A stretch of DNA of 64,000 bases from Halictus rubicundus (lineage: Eukaryota > Arthropoda > Insecta > Hymenoptera > Halictidae). The notes under the pieces were generated by a model that worked only from the letters and a program-made list of their open reading frames with translations, ran no database searches and had not been told where the DNA came from. The translations under genes and the position numbers were made by a program. Within the stretch, counting starts at the first letter, position 1. Each line of letters opens with the position of its first letter. The stretch spans positions 3,767,822 to 3,831,821 of the forward strand of contig NC_135158.1 in the NCBI RefSeq assembly GCF_050948215.1, read 5' to 3'. Shown in pieces: positions 1-12,000 of this stretch.

Positions 1-184
1 CACGGTGTGCCAGGCAGATTCCATGAATAAATCGCGAGGGTCGGCGACGAAGCGGCGAAGTCGGGCGTTGGCAAACAAACTGGTAACATCAGAAAACAAT
101 CCGCAGGCAGGCAGAGCAAGTTTCCTTGTTAACCAATAACGCCTTGAAAACGTAGAAACCGCGATACGGATAGCGGTTCGTATC

Positions 185-217
185 GAGAGATAGAGAGAGA
201 GAGAGAGAGAGACAGAA

Positions 218-269
<52 letters not shown>
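185..269 (+). repeat. (GA)n microsatellite
   Basis: A purine dinucleotide array runs for about 85 bases, interrupted once by a short ACAGAAATA segment at 212-220. It is the first of several GA/CT arrays in the window. Such tracts can bind GAGA-type factors in insects, but nothing here shows that this one does. Confidence 0.95.
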
Positions 270-270
<1 letters not shown>

Positions 271-1640
271 AAGTTGAAGGAGGAATAGGAAAGTTGGAAG
301 CGGGGTTAGGGTTAAATTATGCAAAGTGCCCCGATAACTCAACTTCCATTCCTTCGACTCGGGACTAGCGCAGTCTCCACTTAATATTTCTTTTAAAACT
401 TGTAGAGCCGGCTTCCTCTTGCCTCCACGTTCTCCCTCTCTTCTTTCTCTGTTCGTTCTTTCTTCTCCGCATCCACTTCTCGCGGGCGGACTGCGGAGTT
501 GCACGAGCAACTCTCGTTTGTTTCAAAAGCCGGCCAAGACGACCGTCTCGAGACGGATTGCAGGCAGAGTAATAAGAAACAGTGGGGGAAAGAGAGAAAG
601 AGAAAAATGCGAGAGTCCGAGAGAGGGAGGGAGAGAGTGGAGCGAACTAGCGCGACAAAAGGCGCAGGAACAGATGGTACTTTCTTAACGTCGTTCCGGC
701 GGAGTTTAGACGGCACCGGGGTTAAATACAAAGGCACGGTTAAGCAGCCTGAAAATTGGGAAAAATTAAAGGACACGTTTACCCTTTCACGCCCGGCATT
801 TGCCGCTCCGTTTCTCCCTGCGAGAGTGTCTTTGAAAATTCCGTTCGCGTTTCCAGCGTCCTACCAGCAGTTTTCAGTTACACGCTGATAACGAATAAAA
901 GGAGATAATGAATAAAATAGCGATTTTCTGATGGAATTTCCCACGGCGTCGACGGGGGCGGCGGCGCAGCTACCTGGCCTATCAGATTCGAGATTAATTC
1001 CAGGGCGAAATTAAATAAATTCCTCACCAGCTCGTCCGATATTTTTCTTCCTGACCAGCGCCGGTCTTTTTACAATATTCCCCCGCGAAACTATGCCGGT
1101 TTTCCCGCGGAATTAAACCCGCCCTGCGGCGTTTAATTTCGAATACTCGTGGCCACCCCGCTGCCAAATAGCGAGATAGGGACGCGTTCGCCGTTTTCGC
1201 GAGCACCGCGTTTTTCTTCGCATTAAGTGCGCAGAGAGCGGGCGCGCGTCGCGAAACAGCGTTAATGCGAATTTAAATCGTTCCGCGTTATACGCAGAAT
1301 AAAGTTTCCGTCGTTGGGAACCACCCCCTGGTTGCCGCCTCTGCTGCCGCTGCTCCGTGACCGATAAAATCGCCGCCGCGGCAAGCAATTTCAAACTGCA
1401 ACTTCGCCGATATTCCCGTGCCCCGGATTATCGGCCATAAAACGCGCTTTTAATCGCGTCGATTACCCGACGTCGATCGCATTGATCGATGCCCGTCCCA
1501 CGATCCTCTTCCTTCGCGATTTTCCCTGGCGGAATACCAGGAATACTTTTGTTCCCGGCTTCTGGCGAAATTAAAATGTGCCACCGGTCTTTTTTAGAAC
1601 GTTTTTTAGAAAAAATTTTTGCCAAAAAAAAAATAAGCTT
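270..1640. other. Unique non-coding DNA
   Basis: This interval contains a purine-rich, GA-like imperfect tract at about 584-640 and an otherwise GC-rich unique sequence. A poly-A run lies at 1624-1632, next to a short A6/T5 palindromic stretch. The overlapping open frames on both strands have no domain signature. No RNA gene or transposon end was seen. Confidence 0.6.
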
Positions 1641-1659
1641 CTCAAACCCACGGATCTAA

Positions 1660-1950
1660 TTTAGTTCTACAAGTATGTAGTAACGGTATCACATAAGATA
1701 CTATAATTGTAATGAAATGCATATCTGCAGTAGTTCCGCTATAATTAGGGGACCCTTTTCAGGGCCGCACTAATCGGGACCTCTTGTTTCGTCCAACAAA
1801 ATATTCTATGCATATCTGCACTTCAATGCTTAAATATTTGCCACAAAAGTAAAATATTAAAATATTTAAATAGACCAGGCTTAAAATCTTTGTCACGAAG
1901 ATTTAAGGCTTACCACAACTAAATGAATGTTAAATATTTGTGGAACAGTG
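1660..1950 (+). repeat. AT-rich degenerate tandem patch, unit about 90-100 bp
   Basis: Two direct-repeat pairs share a similar offset. ATGCATATCTGCA occurs at about 1718 and 1808 (90 bp apart). AATG(C)TTAAATATTTG occurs at about 1826 and 1927 (about 100 bp apart). The intervening sequence is diverged, so this looks like an old head-to-tail duplication series. A hairpin at 1879-1909 (next entry) lies inside it. No coding or transposase signal is visible. The alignment was made by eye and the ends are approximate. Confidence 0.45.
1879..1909. other. Imperfect hairpin
   Basis: The arms GCTTAAAATCTT and AAGATTTAAGGC pair with a one-base bulge around a loop of about seven bases. It lies in the AT-rich patch at 1.66-1.95 kb. 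The stem is too short for a microRNA precursor, and no family is recognised. Confidence 0.5.
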
Positions 1951-2293
1951 GCTAATCACTCAGCGGCACAGCCAATAAAATGACCAATAAACGCGCGTGG
2001 ACGGACGTGAAACATTTAGCACCGGTCTAAATCCCGGTACGCGGACGAGATAAACAAAAGTGTGGGAACAGTAGTTCCCGAAGCGAAGAAATAAAGTTAG
2101 TGTCCTCGGGGCAACGCTCGACGCCTGTCAGAAGAATTTCACCCGCCATTTGTCATCGACTTTTTTCAAAATACTGTTGCCATCGGCCAGCTGCAGCTCG
2201 GTGCAACGACCTGCGCTCGTAGAACCGCGTCTTCCAGATCGGGGACAAGTTTTCGAAAGCATCGGGCACGACGCTCGATAAAGCTCTTTCGGC

Positions 2294-2392
2294 TTTCTCT
2301 CTCTCTTTCATTCTCTATTTCTCTCGCACGTGCGTACACTGTACCCTCTCTCCCTCTCTCTCTCTCTCTCTCTTTCTCTCCCTTTTTCTCTC
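2294..2392 (+). repeat. Imperfect (CT)n tract
   Basis: Two pyrimidine stretches, 2294-2326 and 2344-2392, are separated by a short mixed segment that contains a CACGTG E-box core. The second stretch is mostly CT dinucleotides with a few T or C interruptions. Confidence 0.9.
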
Positions 2393-2604
2393 GCTGCCGC
2401 GAGAGCAATTAAAAGTTTTATCGACGTACCCCGTCGTTTCGCTGGCAAGACGAATGCCATCCCCTGGTGCACCAGGCGAGAAGATTGCCGGTTAATGTAG
2501 CGTTATAAAGCGGCCCGGTTTTCGCGGCTCGTGCGAGAATTTCACCGCCCTCCCTGTCTCTCCTCTCTTTCTCTCGCACCCTTCTTGTGCGTTCCTTTCG
2601 CCCG

Positions 2605-2642
2605 GGGGATCATCCTTGGCTTTCCAGCGGGAGATGATCCCC
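2605..2642. other. Hairpin: 10-bp perfect stem, 18-nt loop
   Basis: GGGGATCATC at 2605-2614 is exactly complementary to GATGATCCCC at 2633-2642. It lies about 20 bases upstream of an ACAGGGTGT motif, so it could mark the edge of a mobile or structured element. It is too short for a canonical microRNA precursor. Its function is unknown. Confidence 0.6.
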
Positions 2643-2660
2643 TGAACGGGCGAATTCGAT

Positions 2661-2830
2661 ATACAGGGTGTATTCCAGCTGATTCTGTAACGCTAAAAGC
2701 GATGAATCTGCATAAAAAAAATTGCTCGAGGGTTTTTAATCAAATTTGTTCTCCCTCTTCATTGTCTCCCTTCGGGTTCGATCAAATTTCGATGGAATTT
2801 ATGATGTGCCCGAGGGTTATTCTATTGTGC
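2661..2830 (+). repeat. Possible dispersed-repeat start (ATACAGGGTGT)
   Basis: The motif ATACAGGGTGT begins at 2661. It occurs exactly once more on the opposite strand at 61726-61736. I recall ACAGGGTGT-type starts from repetitive elements in insect genomes, but I cannot name a family. The sequence after the two motif copies does not align well by eye, so the extent given here is a guess. No open frame of interest follows. Confidence 0.2.
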
Positions 2831-5340
2831 TTCGCCGGATAGTGTGTTCGTTAATTAGTGAACCGCTGATTTCTATCCGCATTTTTATTTTCATAGACTA
2901 TTCCGTAAAAATTGGAACGAGATGAAAATTTATTTCATTCAATTGTAATTAACAATTATTTCAGTTTCGATTGTATATTTTATAGTCTCGTTTTTACTTT
3001 TTCAACGATGGATGTTTGTGCGAGAAAAATATAAGTGGTGGGCCTTATAATTTCCAACTGTTTTTCTGAGATCGCTGCGAATTTAGAACATGATCTCACA
3101 CCCTTAAATTTTAGTCTTCGCGTAATAACATGTTAACATACTCTCCGGAACGAAGCATCGACGCCAGTATATTAAGTATAATGAATCCCGCGAGGCCATT
3201 AAAATTGTGCTGATAATAAATATAGCCACAGTTTCGTCAGAGTCTCTATCTCGCAACTTAACGGTTACCTTTAACGATTGACTATTAAAAGACAAAATTG
3301 ATGGACGCTTTCCAATCGGCAAAAAATTGCCAGAGAAGTTCACCGATTCATTAACCCGCATCCAGAGATTCCTTTACGAGTTAAAGAACAATCAACGAGG
3401 ACTATACGCCACTAATTGCACCACACATTAAACCGGAACCGAAGCGTGAAATTCGCAGAAAGTTGCTAAACGCTTCTTCTCCTCTCCTTAAACTGCATCC
3501 AAACGAGCTTATAAAATCGAACAGCAATTCATCAGCGCGTCCCACTTAAAAATCTAGCGAGTCACGGGTTCTCGAAGCCGGTAACGAGTTTCGTAATCAA
3601 TTTTCGACGCACGATCGCTTATTAATCGCGGTAGTCGTGTTATCAAGTATGTTGAAGCACCAGAAAAGTTTGCTATTCGGTTTAGCCGGATAGCCTCGCG
3701 GCGCGCAGCCGTCCGGAAAAGTATCTCGCATGGCACTGTGCACCGCGAGCGTTCAATTCTTATGCAAATACCGGGCCCGATCCCATCTGACAGCAATCTT
3801 TGTTTCACTTCCGGCCAAAGGACACCGTGCCGCATTAAAGTTCCGATGCTTTGGGACCCTCTCCCATTAAATCACCAGCCGTTACGCTTAGAATCGATAT
3901 TCATTCCGGGGGAGCCAACTCTTCGAGGTGTTATCGCGGCGTTTCCGAAAGAAAACTTTCGAATGTCGCTCCGGTGTCCCTGTTCTTGCCAAACTTGCAC
4001 GTAATGAATCCCAAAATTAGGTTTCTACGTAGAGTATGCTCTTCGATGCATTTCTTGCAGGAAGGAATTTTGTAAAAATTTGTTTAGCTGGGCAAATTAT
4101 GTCTTGGTACTTCGCTTTCCAAATGTACGGAAGAAAAGTCCCAATCCCAGATTACAAGATTATTTTCTGAAGAAAAATACATATGAAATATCCTTTTTAT
4201 CTGTAAGAAAAGTTCTCAAGTCCAACAGGATCGTCTTTTTCCCGAGCATCAGACTACACATGCACAATGGGTAGGACTGTTCACTCTTATTATACCTCCG
4301 TTATATCATGAACACTGTCCAGTCACTTTGCAGAAGTTTAAGTGATAATCCCGGCTGCTGTGGCCCAGGTTCTCGAAAGTACCGATAAGATTTCAGCCCG
4401 AAAATTTATTCAGAAAGTATCCAAGGCCCCCAGCTATAGAACGACCGAGTTTCCCGACGAGCTTCCTTTTCGCCGTCGCTCGAATGGATTTCCGTCGGTG
4501 TCCAGATTTAATCCACTCGTTTTTCGGTTGAAATATTCAACCCCGGTCTCCGTTGCCCTGGAAAAAATGACGGAGTAACTGTTCTACGTAAAATTCTATC
4601 CCAAAGCCGGACTCTTGTCAATCGGGGCTTATCGTCATTGACTTATCGATAGCACTAGAGCCTTAAGTCGTCAGACCGGGTTAAAAAAATTGACTGAACC
4701 ACGAGGTTGAATTTAATGCCGATTTGAAGCGGTGGGAAATGGAACGACGTCGCGACGAGCCGCGCATCGAGAGGTTCGTGTTTGATCGTAAAAATTCTGG
4801 ATCGTTTTTTTCTCCCCCTTCGGGCTTTTTGTTCGCCGTCTCGTTGATCCCGGCGATTTCATCTCCGGTCGAAACGGAAGCTCGTTAATTACGGACGGAT
4901 CATCGATCGGCCGGGCTCTCTCCCGTCGAAATGATTTTGTTATCGTCAATATTTACAGTTATAAACGATTTCCGGACGGGTTAAATCGTTTGCTGTTTGC
5001 CCGACGCGACGAGACTTTACGCTCGAATCATCGACGGGTAACGTTAATCTTATTTTATCGTTGTGTCGCTCCATAAAATCGGTGTGAATGATTAAATGAT
5101 AAATGGATTTGAAGGAACGGAGCGATTGAGTCTGTGTGTTTAATGGGGAACACATGGATTGTAGTTTATGTATTCAATACGTTGAGTTCGTGATCGGATT
5201 GACCTCGTTCCGAAGTCTTCTGTGTATATTCGTGTTAATACATTTATTGAAAATGGTTAACAGATCGCAAAATTCCTAAAATCGTAATGGATGTACTACA
5301 TTTAAAGAGAACATTCTGTAGAAAATCCAATGATTGGTGG
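2831..5340. other. Unique non-coding DNA
   Basis: This is a mixed-composition region, AT-rich around 2880-3110 and more GC-rich from 3550 to 5000. The open frames are short and overlap on both strands. No microsatellite, transposon terminus or RNA gene was recognised. Confidence 0.6.
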
Positions 5341-5357
5341 ACTTCCACCAGAATGAT

Positions 5358-5382
5358 CCAGGTTCGAATCCCGGAGACGGGT
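5358..5382 (+). other. tRNA-like T-arm / Pol III B-box remnant
   Basis: GGTTCGAATCC at 5361-5371 matches the Pol III B-box consensus GGTTCGANNCC. Flanking bases form a T-arm-like stem (5358-5362 with 5370-5374) with one A-C mismatch. The seven bases that follow would be a 3' acceptor strand, but no complementary 5' strand, D-arm or A-box lies upstream. A short TGGTGG/CCACCA hairpin precedes it with a four-base loop, unlike an anticodon arm. It could be the tail of a tRNA-derived SINE, a tRNA pseudogene, or chance. It is not called as a tRNA gene. Confidence 0.3.
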
Positions 5383-5724
5383 TCCCATTTCTAATCGAGC
5401 TTCTAATTAAAATGTTACCCTTCACCAGCGATCTTCACATCTGATGTGACCAACTACGACTGAAACGACAAAAGGGACCTTAAAAAACGAAGTCCATTGA
5501 AAAAATGCAAAATAGCCCTTTGCCTATACAATTGCAAGCTGCTGCATACATTTTCATACTGTAACGTACCTTTTACTTTGATCCCTTAAAGGGCGTAGGT
5601 GTGTCCTAGTAAATGCAACCTTCGACTTCAAAGGACAAATAAAAGCAAAAGCCAGCTCCCTTGAAAAACATGACGCCTGCGAGCACACAAAGGAATCCAA
5701 CAAATAGAAGTGTCAAAGTAAGCA

Positions 5725-5725
<1 letters not shown>

Positions 5726-5762
<37 letters not shown>
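5726..5762 (+). repeat. (GA)n microsatellite
   Basis: A GA dinucleotide array with no interruption lies inside the AAAGGGC repeat field. Confidence 0.95.
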
Positions 5763-5764
<2 letters not shown>

Positions 5765-5880
5765 CCAAGAGAGAAGAAAGTGCATCCAAAGTGCATCAAA
5801 CGGTGCATCGTTGCATTAGAAAAATTCCTTGAGTGCATGCAACCCTTCAATCGGAAAGGTTCTGACAGATCCGGAAAAAC

Positions 5881-5902
5881 GTGTGTACGTGTGTGTGTGT
5901 GA
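5881..5902 (+). repeat. (GT)n short microsatellite
   Basis: GTGTGTACGTGTGTGTGTGTG is interrupted once by AC. This is one of only two CA/GT tracts I noticed, compared with about a dozen GA/CT tracts. Confidence 0.8.
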
Positions 5903-6018
5903 ACCGTATAATAAAGTGTACGCAGCAAACAACAAGGCACGTACTTTGCGACCCTTCAACTGCACAAAGGGCTTGTTTGACTAGAGTTGGCAAAAGCGAA
6001 AGGGCGAGGAAATCAAAT

Positions 6019-6122
<104 letters not shown>

Positions 6123-6420
6123 TCAAACAAATTGCAAAAAAATGGAAGGACATACATGGTTGATAGAATATTCCTTCTGTACGCTTAAACCCTACAATTC
6201 GAAAGGGTTTGAAGTTGAAAAAATCATGTGTGGTCTTAGTAATTACAAGACTTCACCGCAGGCAACAAAATTCACAGTACTCCGAGATCGTAGAATTACA
6301 AAGGGCCTGATGCCTTGTACGAGTGTTGTACAAAGGCCCTTGAAGACTAGGTTTCTCACACAAGAGAAAGAAATTAAAGGGCTTATTTCACTAGCACTCT
6401 ACAATTAGAAAGAAGGTGTA

Positions 6421-8169
6421 CGACTATCTGTGATCTGTTAATAGTTGAAACAGTCTACTACAGAGAACAATAGTACTTCAGGGACTTCATGCAATTTTGA
6501 TTATAATTGAAATTAGACGTGCACAGAAAAGCAAAAAGAAAGATAATTAATGGGGTAGAATAATAGTAGAAAGAATCCCATTTCATGCCCGAAAACATTA
6601 GCAACCCACTTTGCAGTAACTCGAAGAGGTTAAACCGCGTCGTTAAAGATGCAGATTAGAAGCGTCGAGTAGGTCCTCGAGGGGTGACAGCTGTGGTCCA
6701 CCCTCCTCTGACACAACCCTCTCCAACCCTCTCCCGCTCACTATGCGGAGAGTGTCGTTAGGTGGGCGTAATAATAGCGATGAATTGTTGATGGCATCGC
6801 GCTACTCTGTATTTATGTACAGAGGCAGCCCAGCATCCCCCGGAGTCGCTCGCTCATCCCTCTCTCGTTGGTCAGACACGAGAGTCTGTCCATATATTGC
6901 CACGTGGCCGGGCGTGCATTCTCCAGCTTTAAAATATGCAAGCGAGGACGCTCTCGTTACGACGAATTCATCCCTGAAATTCGTGTCTATCGACGCGCGT
7001 CTCTCTCTCTCTCTCTCTCACTCTCTCTCTCAAGAGGGTGCATTTTTGATTCCGCGTCTAGCCGGATAGGGTTGCGAGGGAAAGGAGAGCGCGCCGTCGC
7101 GTCGCGTTGGTTCATTTCATGGCAGAAATCGGAGATTCCATGGTCCCCGGGGAATATCACTGTGACACTCCATGAATATTCGTTTACCAAACGCTGCGGA
7201 CAACGGTCCTCGTTTCAACGACTTCAGCTCTGATTCCGGGCAAGAGAATCGGCTCGACTGGAAGCTCTTCGTGCTCTCCGCTCGCTCGGTATGGCACAGA
7301 GTAAATTCCATTGTGTCCTCGTCCTGTTTTTCAGAGACAAACCGACAATGTTCTTAAAACTGAGAAATCTCTAACTATAGAATTAATTGGGACGCTCAAT
7401 GGAAAAGCGACGGTCGATGTATCGTTTCGGCAAACCGTTTGCACACTGCTTGCGCTTTGTAACAGAGATTTAATAAATGCAGTCGACGCTTGTCACGCTT
7501 CTATCGCAGCCGCTCGCGACTGCACTTTGATTTCCGCTGTCGGCATGGAACGACAGGTTCACGTTCTCACGTTTTTTATTGCATCGAAATTAGAGGTATC
7601 AACAATATTCACCGGGGGAGAATACTGAATATGCCGCACATGTTTCGTATCAGAATTCCTATGGGGAGTCTGGCATCCGAGCAGGACGCTCTGTATCGTG
7701 CGCCCGCTAGGCCAGTCGGGAGCAAGGCAAATAGAGGTGGAGAGAGCAGACACGGACCGGAATTCGATATAATAATCTCGATAACAACTCCCCGAAGTTA
7801 TTCCCTCCATTTTCCTCATTTTTTATTCGCCGGTGAAACTTTCCCTTGCAAAAATACGCGTTCCCTCTCCTTGTTGCCACGGGGATCGGGTCTCGGATCG
7901 GAATTAAACCGCAGTGCACGCTACACTATCGTCCGTTTTCGCCATTATGTTAGTAGAAATATGGGAAACATTTCCGGGGGGTGGGGGGTCCATGTCCGAA
8001 ATGACTTCTCGACCAGTCTCGCCTTTTATAACGACATAATAAAACTCGCGGTGTTGTATGAATTATTTGTGCTCCATTTTGGTATGCGGCCTTCATTAAA
8101 ACTTTATTGAATAATGTTATCTCTCCTCGTTAGCTCCCGAGGCCCTGGCACCGCCCATGCTTTCCGCCC
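6421..8169. other. Unique non-coding DNA with one (CT)n array
   Basis: GC-rich unique sequence contains a CT array at 7000-7031 interrupted by one A. A 206-codon open frame at 7490-8110 has no recognisable domain and is opposed by frames on the other strand, so I do not call it a gene. No transposon end or RNA gene was seen. Confidence 0.6.
7000..7031 (+). repeat. (CT)n microsatellite
   Basis: A CT dinucleotide array with a single A interruption at 7020. Confidence 0.95.
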
Positions 8170-9010
8170 GTGTAAACAGCGTATCCTCGGATAAAAGGAT
8201 TCTACAGTGTCCGATCATTAACTCCGTAGTCGAGCAACACCATAAATCGGCATGAATACATAAAGCGATAACGACGGAACAGGGCCGCGTCTGTGTCTGA
8301 TTATTACCGGCCGTTTTCACTTGCAATTAACGCCGATAGTTACTCGGTATTAACCACTTGTTATCGGTCTCAATGTCCCGGTAACTATCAGTTTATAAGC
8401 GTATAACATAACTCGCCAAGTTTACACACTTCGCGCGAGAAGCACCTGTTAATGGTCGGACAAATGGGTCAAACGATGCTCGGGCGTTTGTGTCCCGAAC
8501 AAGTTTTCAAGCCTGATTTTCTCGGCCATTGAACGCCATTCGATAGAATTTCGTTGCGCATTTTGAGCCGCTCGATCCCCGATAATCATACAATGCTAAC
8601 TCGTCGATCGTGCCCGGCCATTTCCACTCGCACCGAACGCTAATTACTTAATACCGACCACTTGTGCTCACCGCGAGATCAATCGACCGTTAGATTGTAA
8701 ACCTCGATGTTATCCTGAAACTGTAAATATTTGACAAGAAGTAGAAGCGTCCGATAATGGTCAGACAAATGACCTAACTTCGTTAGAAGTGGATTTCGAC
8801 AATTTTTCTATGGAATCGAAGTCAAACTGGTGTCTGAGTGTTGCTGTTCATTTTCACTCGATATCGGCGGGAATAATTTACTCAGTATAAACTGTTTACC
8901 ATAACACATATTTTCCAGTCATCGGATTGTAACCATCAAACATAGCTCTTACAGTTTGCATGATTTCAGGCATGTAGAATTACCTGTTACGACTCAAACA
9001 GCTAAACCAA
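8170..9010 (+). repeat. Diverged tandem array, units about 306 and 231 bp
   Basis: Three unit starts share a (T)TTTCACTYG-like motif at 8314, 8621 and 8851. Three unit ends share a CTGTTA/GATAATGGTCRGACAAATG-like motif at 8446-8466, 8751-8771 and 8984-9005. Start-to-start and end-to-end offsets agree: about 306 bp from unit A to B and 231 bp from B to C. Unit A carries about 75 extra bases. A partial earlier copy may end near 8171-8210 (GTAAAC...TATCCT...GTCCGAT). Between the anchors, blocks such as GGTATTAACCACTTG, AATACCGACCACTTG and AGTATAAACTGTTTA align in register. There is no coding frame. It may be an old local duplication or a repeated regulatory module. Confidence 0.6.
8758..8775. 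promoter_or_regulatory. Inverted TGGTCA / TGACCT half-sites
   Basis: TGGTCA, then GACAAA, then TGACCT forms an inverted pair of nuclear-receptor-like half-sites with a six-base spacer, inside unit B of the 8.2-9.0 kb array. In unit A the second half is degenerate (TGGTCG...TGGGTCA). The resemblance is sequence-only; a six-base spacer is not a classic inverted-repeat receptor spacing, so binding is speculative. Confidence 0.2.
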
Positions 9011-12000
9011 ACGGTGCAGAATTTTAACAGAGATATTCACTGAATTCTAACAGTGAGAAATTCAAACTGCTAGTACTGATAAAATTATATATGCAGAATT
9101 GTAATTACCAGACTGCGGATTTTATGCATGTATACGACAAAAATGTGTAGGCACAATTTAAAACAATAATGAGGAAAATAAATCAACTTCTGTAGCTTGC
9201 AATTGATGCTCAAACATTTTATTTTGCATGAAGACCCGCAAGCAATGACTAAGCCTGATAATAATTTTGAGAAATATCCTGCACCTATATAAATTAGAAA
9301 AATCAGTAGATAAATTATGCTTCGATTAACCCAACGCATTCTGCGGTATAGAATCCATAAATATTTCCGTGTTCCAACAGTAGCATTTCGACATTTATTA
9401 AGCCTGGAACAGTGTGCATCTTATTCTAACGAGCCAACTATCTCGCACGCTCGTCGCGAAGGTACGTAAGATTGCCTTCGTTATTCTTCGCGGCGTCGTC
9501 GTCGCCGAGATTACCCTCGCGAGTGGAATTATAATGTGCGGTTAGGCGTTCCAAGTCAGCCGGGGGATGCAGGAAGTTTGCGTGGTACGAGCCTCGTACT
9601 CGACCTTAGATCCGCTCGATTTGCAAGCGGCGAAACGCACGCGCGAACATTGCCGCGAGTTTCGCAGGGGATCGCACGGTCTTCATTTCGGTCTCCCGTA
9701 CATTCGAGATCTGCACGATGCACTCTCTCTTTTCTGTCGCGTTTCCGATTTTTTGACCGGCCGCGAACCTGTTGCTTCGCTGTCGAAACTTTCGCCTTCG
9801 AACCCTTTTTAATTGCCGCCGTCTATCCCGGCTCCGAGGCTCTCGTTCTCCCCCTCGATTCCTCCTGAAATTTTCATATTACATTCTTCCGGTTCCACGG
9901 GACAAGAACGACTCTCGACGCGATCCACGATATTCCCGGAGACAGATTGAACGTCGCCGGTAAATGGCGCAACGATCGATCGCCGCATCCGAACGAAATT
10001 TATGCTAAATATTCCGATACAGAGCCCGCGGAACTCGCAAAAAACCGGGAAAGTTCGCAGGAAGTTGCTCCGAACTTCGGCGTACTTTCATGCCGTTGAA
10101 GCGCACCGCGTTTTCGACTTTTAATCGGTTTAAATTGGCTCCTTGACCGCCTTACGCCTGGCAGATTCTTGAATAATGCCGCGGGACCGCTTAGAAAATA
10201 ACCACCGCGGTCTTTAGAACGCGTAAGCGGTTCAGAATATCTGGTGACACGAAGAACAGAGCTTTGAGAAAACATAGAAAAATTTATAAGGTGCACCAAA
10301 ACAGTTCTATTCAACCCTGAACGACTAAACTTTCGTAAAAATGGCGAACACTTTAATTTTCTACTGAACGCAAATGAAATTTTTCGGTGGATCGTCTGTC
10401 CCAAATACTGCTTCCTGCAAATACAATTAGGTCGAACATTAAGGTAGCCGGAGTTTTGAAGGAAGTTTCGTTCCCGTTCTCATTACAAGAAATATTTCGG
10501 CAGAAATAAAATTCTGCAAGACGGTGTCTGGAAAAGGGAATTCGGAAAGATCCACGTTCCACTGATTAAAGAAGGAAGCACATGGTCGCGAGACCCTAAA
10601 AATACGAGAAGAGGCGAGGGACGGGTAAGGCGGCCTGCCTCGTTGCAACGTTTAATTGGCAAACTGGGACGAGAGCGTCAAAGACGAGCGTCGGGACGAC
10701 GGTGTATCCATAATTGGACGAGAGCTCCGTCGAAGGTCTCGCGTTTTAGTGAGGCAGAGGCTTGCACGAAGAAGACGCTCGCTCGTCTGCTCGCGCGAAA
10801 GAGAAACAGGCGTCCGGGAAAAGGGCCAGTGGAACCCTGAAAGGGTTACCAGTGCATTAACTGCCTTTGCCACTCATCTCGGTGACGTTGTGTACCGTTC
10901 GCATTATCCATCGAGACGAAGGTGAGCTACGGGCCCGGGGACGAGCGTCGACTAAGCGGATTTGCTCGCGTAAATCAGAGACGATACTTAGGCGAGCTGC
11001 GTTTCCACTTGCTTCGCCGAGGATACCGAATCCTAGAATTCCCCTCGCGATCGTCGTACCTCTCGTTTAGGCAAAATTTCGTCTAGACGATTTTTCTATC
11101 ACGCTTCGACATTGATCCACTCGATTTTGTTGATATTCGTTTATTTATTGGGTCTTTGTAGTTTGCTTAAGGGTGTAAAGTATGGGGCATAATATAGTAC
11201 GTGGGAGGATGCATAGAAAACGTAGAATGAATTTTTTTCGTAGGACCCTCTAATCCTAAGATAGTTTGAATGTTTGTCTGTTTATGGTTGACTGTTTCTA
11301 CTTACAGCAGCTACTGCGATTAATTTGGAAGTCTGCCTAAATATTTCTATTAAAAATACAGCAGCCTATTGGTGATGCTTCTCTGGGTCCTGTCTCTTGC
11401 TATCCAAGATCTCCGAACTATAGTAATTCAGAAATAGGAGGTCAATAAGGAAATAGATAAATGTACCAATTGCCATCAGCAATCGATGTTTAGCGTCGAT
11501 ATTGAGCACGGAACACGTTCTCCATTCACATCGATTCGTTTCACATCGGCTTGCTCTCGCTCGCAACAAAAACATGTTGATCTGGAGGATTGGCGCGGCA
11601 CTTTAATCGCGGGAACAGCGTCGACGGCAAGAATTAGGGGAACCAGGTCAATCTTCCGAGTCTATGAACTCTGATTGGACCGATCGGCGGGGCGATCGAA
11701 TCACGAGTGAAATTGAAAGGGATTTCGGGAGGGGAATGCGATGGAGAGGGATCGGCTCGGGATCTAATTTGATCTATTTTCCTTGTTAGCCACGCGTACC
11801 GTGAACAACAGGTTCTGGCAGAATTTCGCTCTCGAAAAGGAAAAATTAGTCGGGTCTACGGGGATTTTCATCTCTCGCGAGCACTCGTCGCGTGCTCTAG
11901 CCCTGCGACTCGCGCTCCGCTGCACCCTCGAGCGCTCTACGGGATACTCGCTCGAATCATACTAAATATCCGGGCCGAAAACGAGCCAACCGCCGTTTCT

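Noticed and set aside
7490..8110. 206-codon plus-strand open frame
   Set aside because: It has no recognisable domain, low similarity to a natural protein composition, and is opposed by two minus-strand frames over the same DNA.
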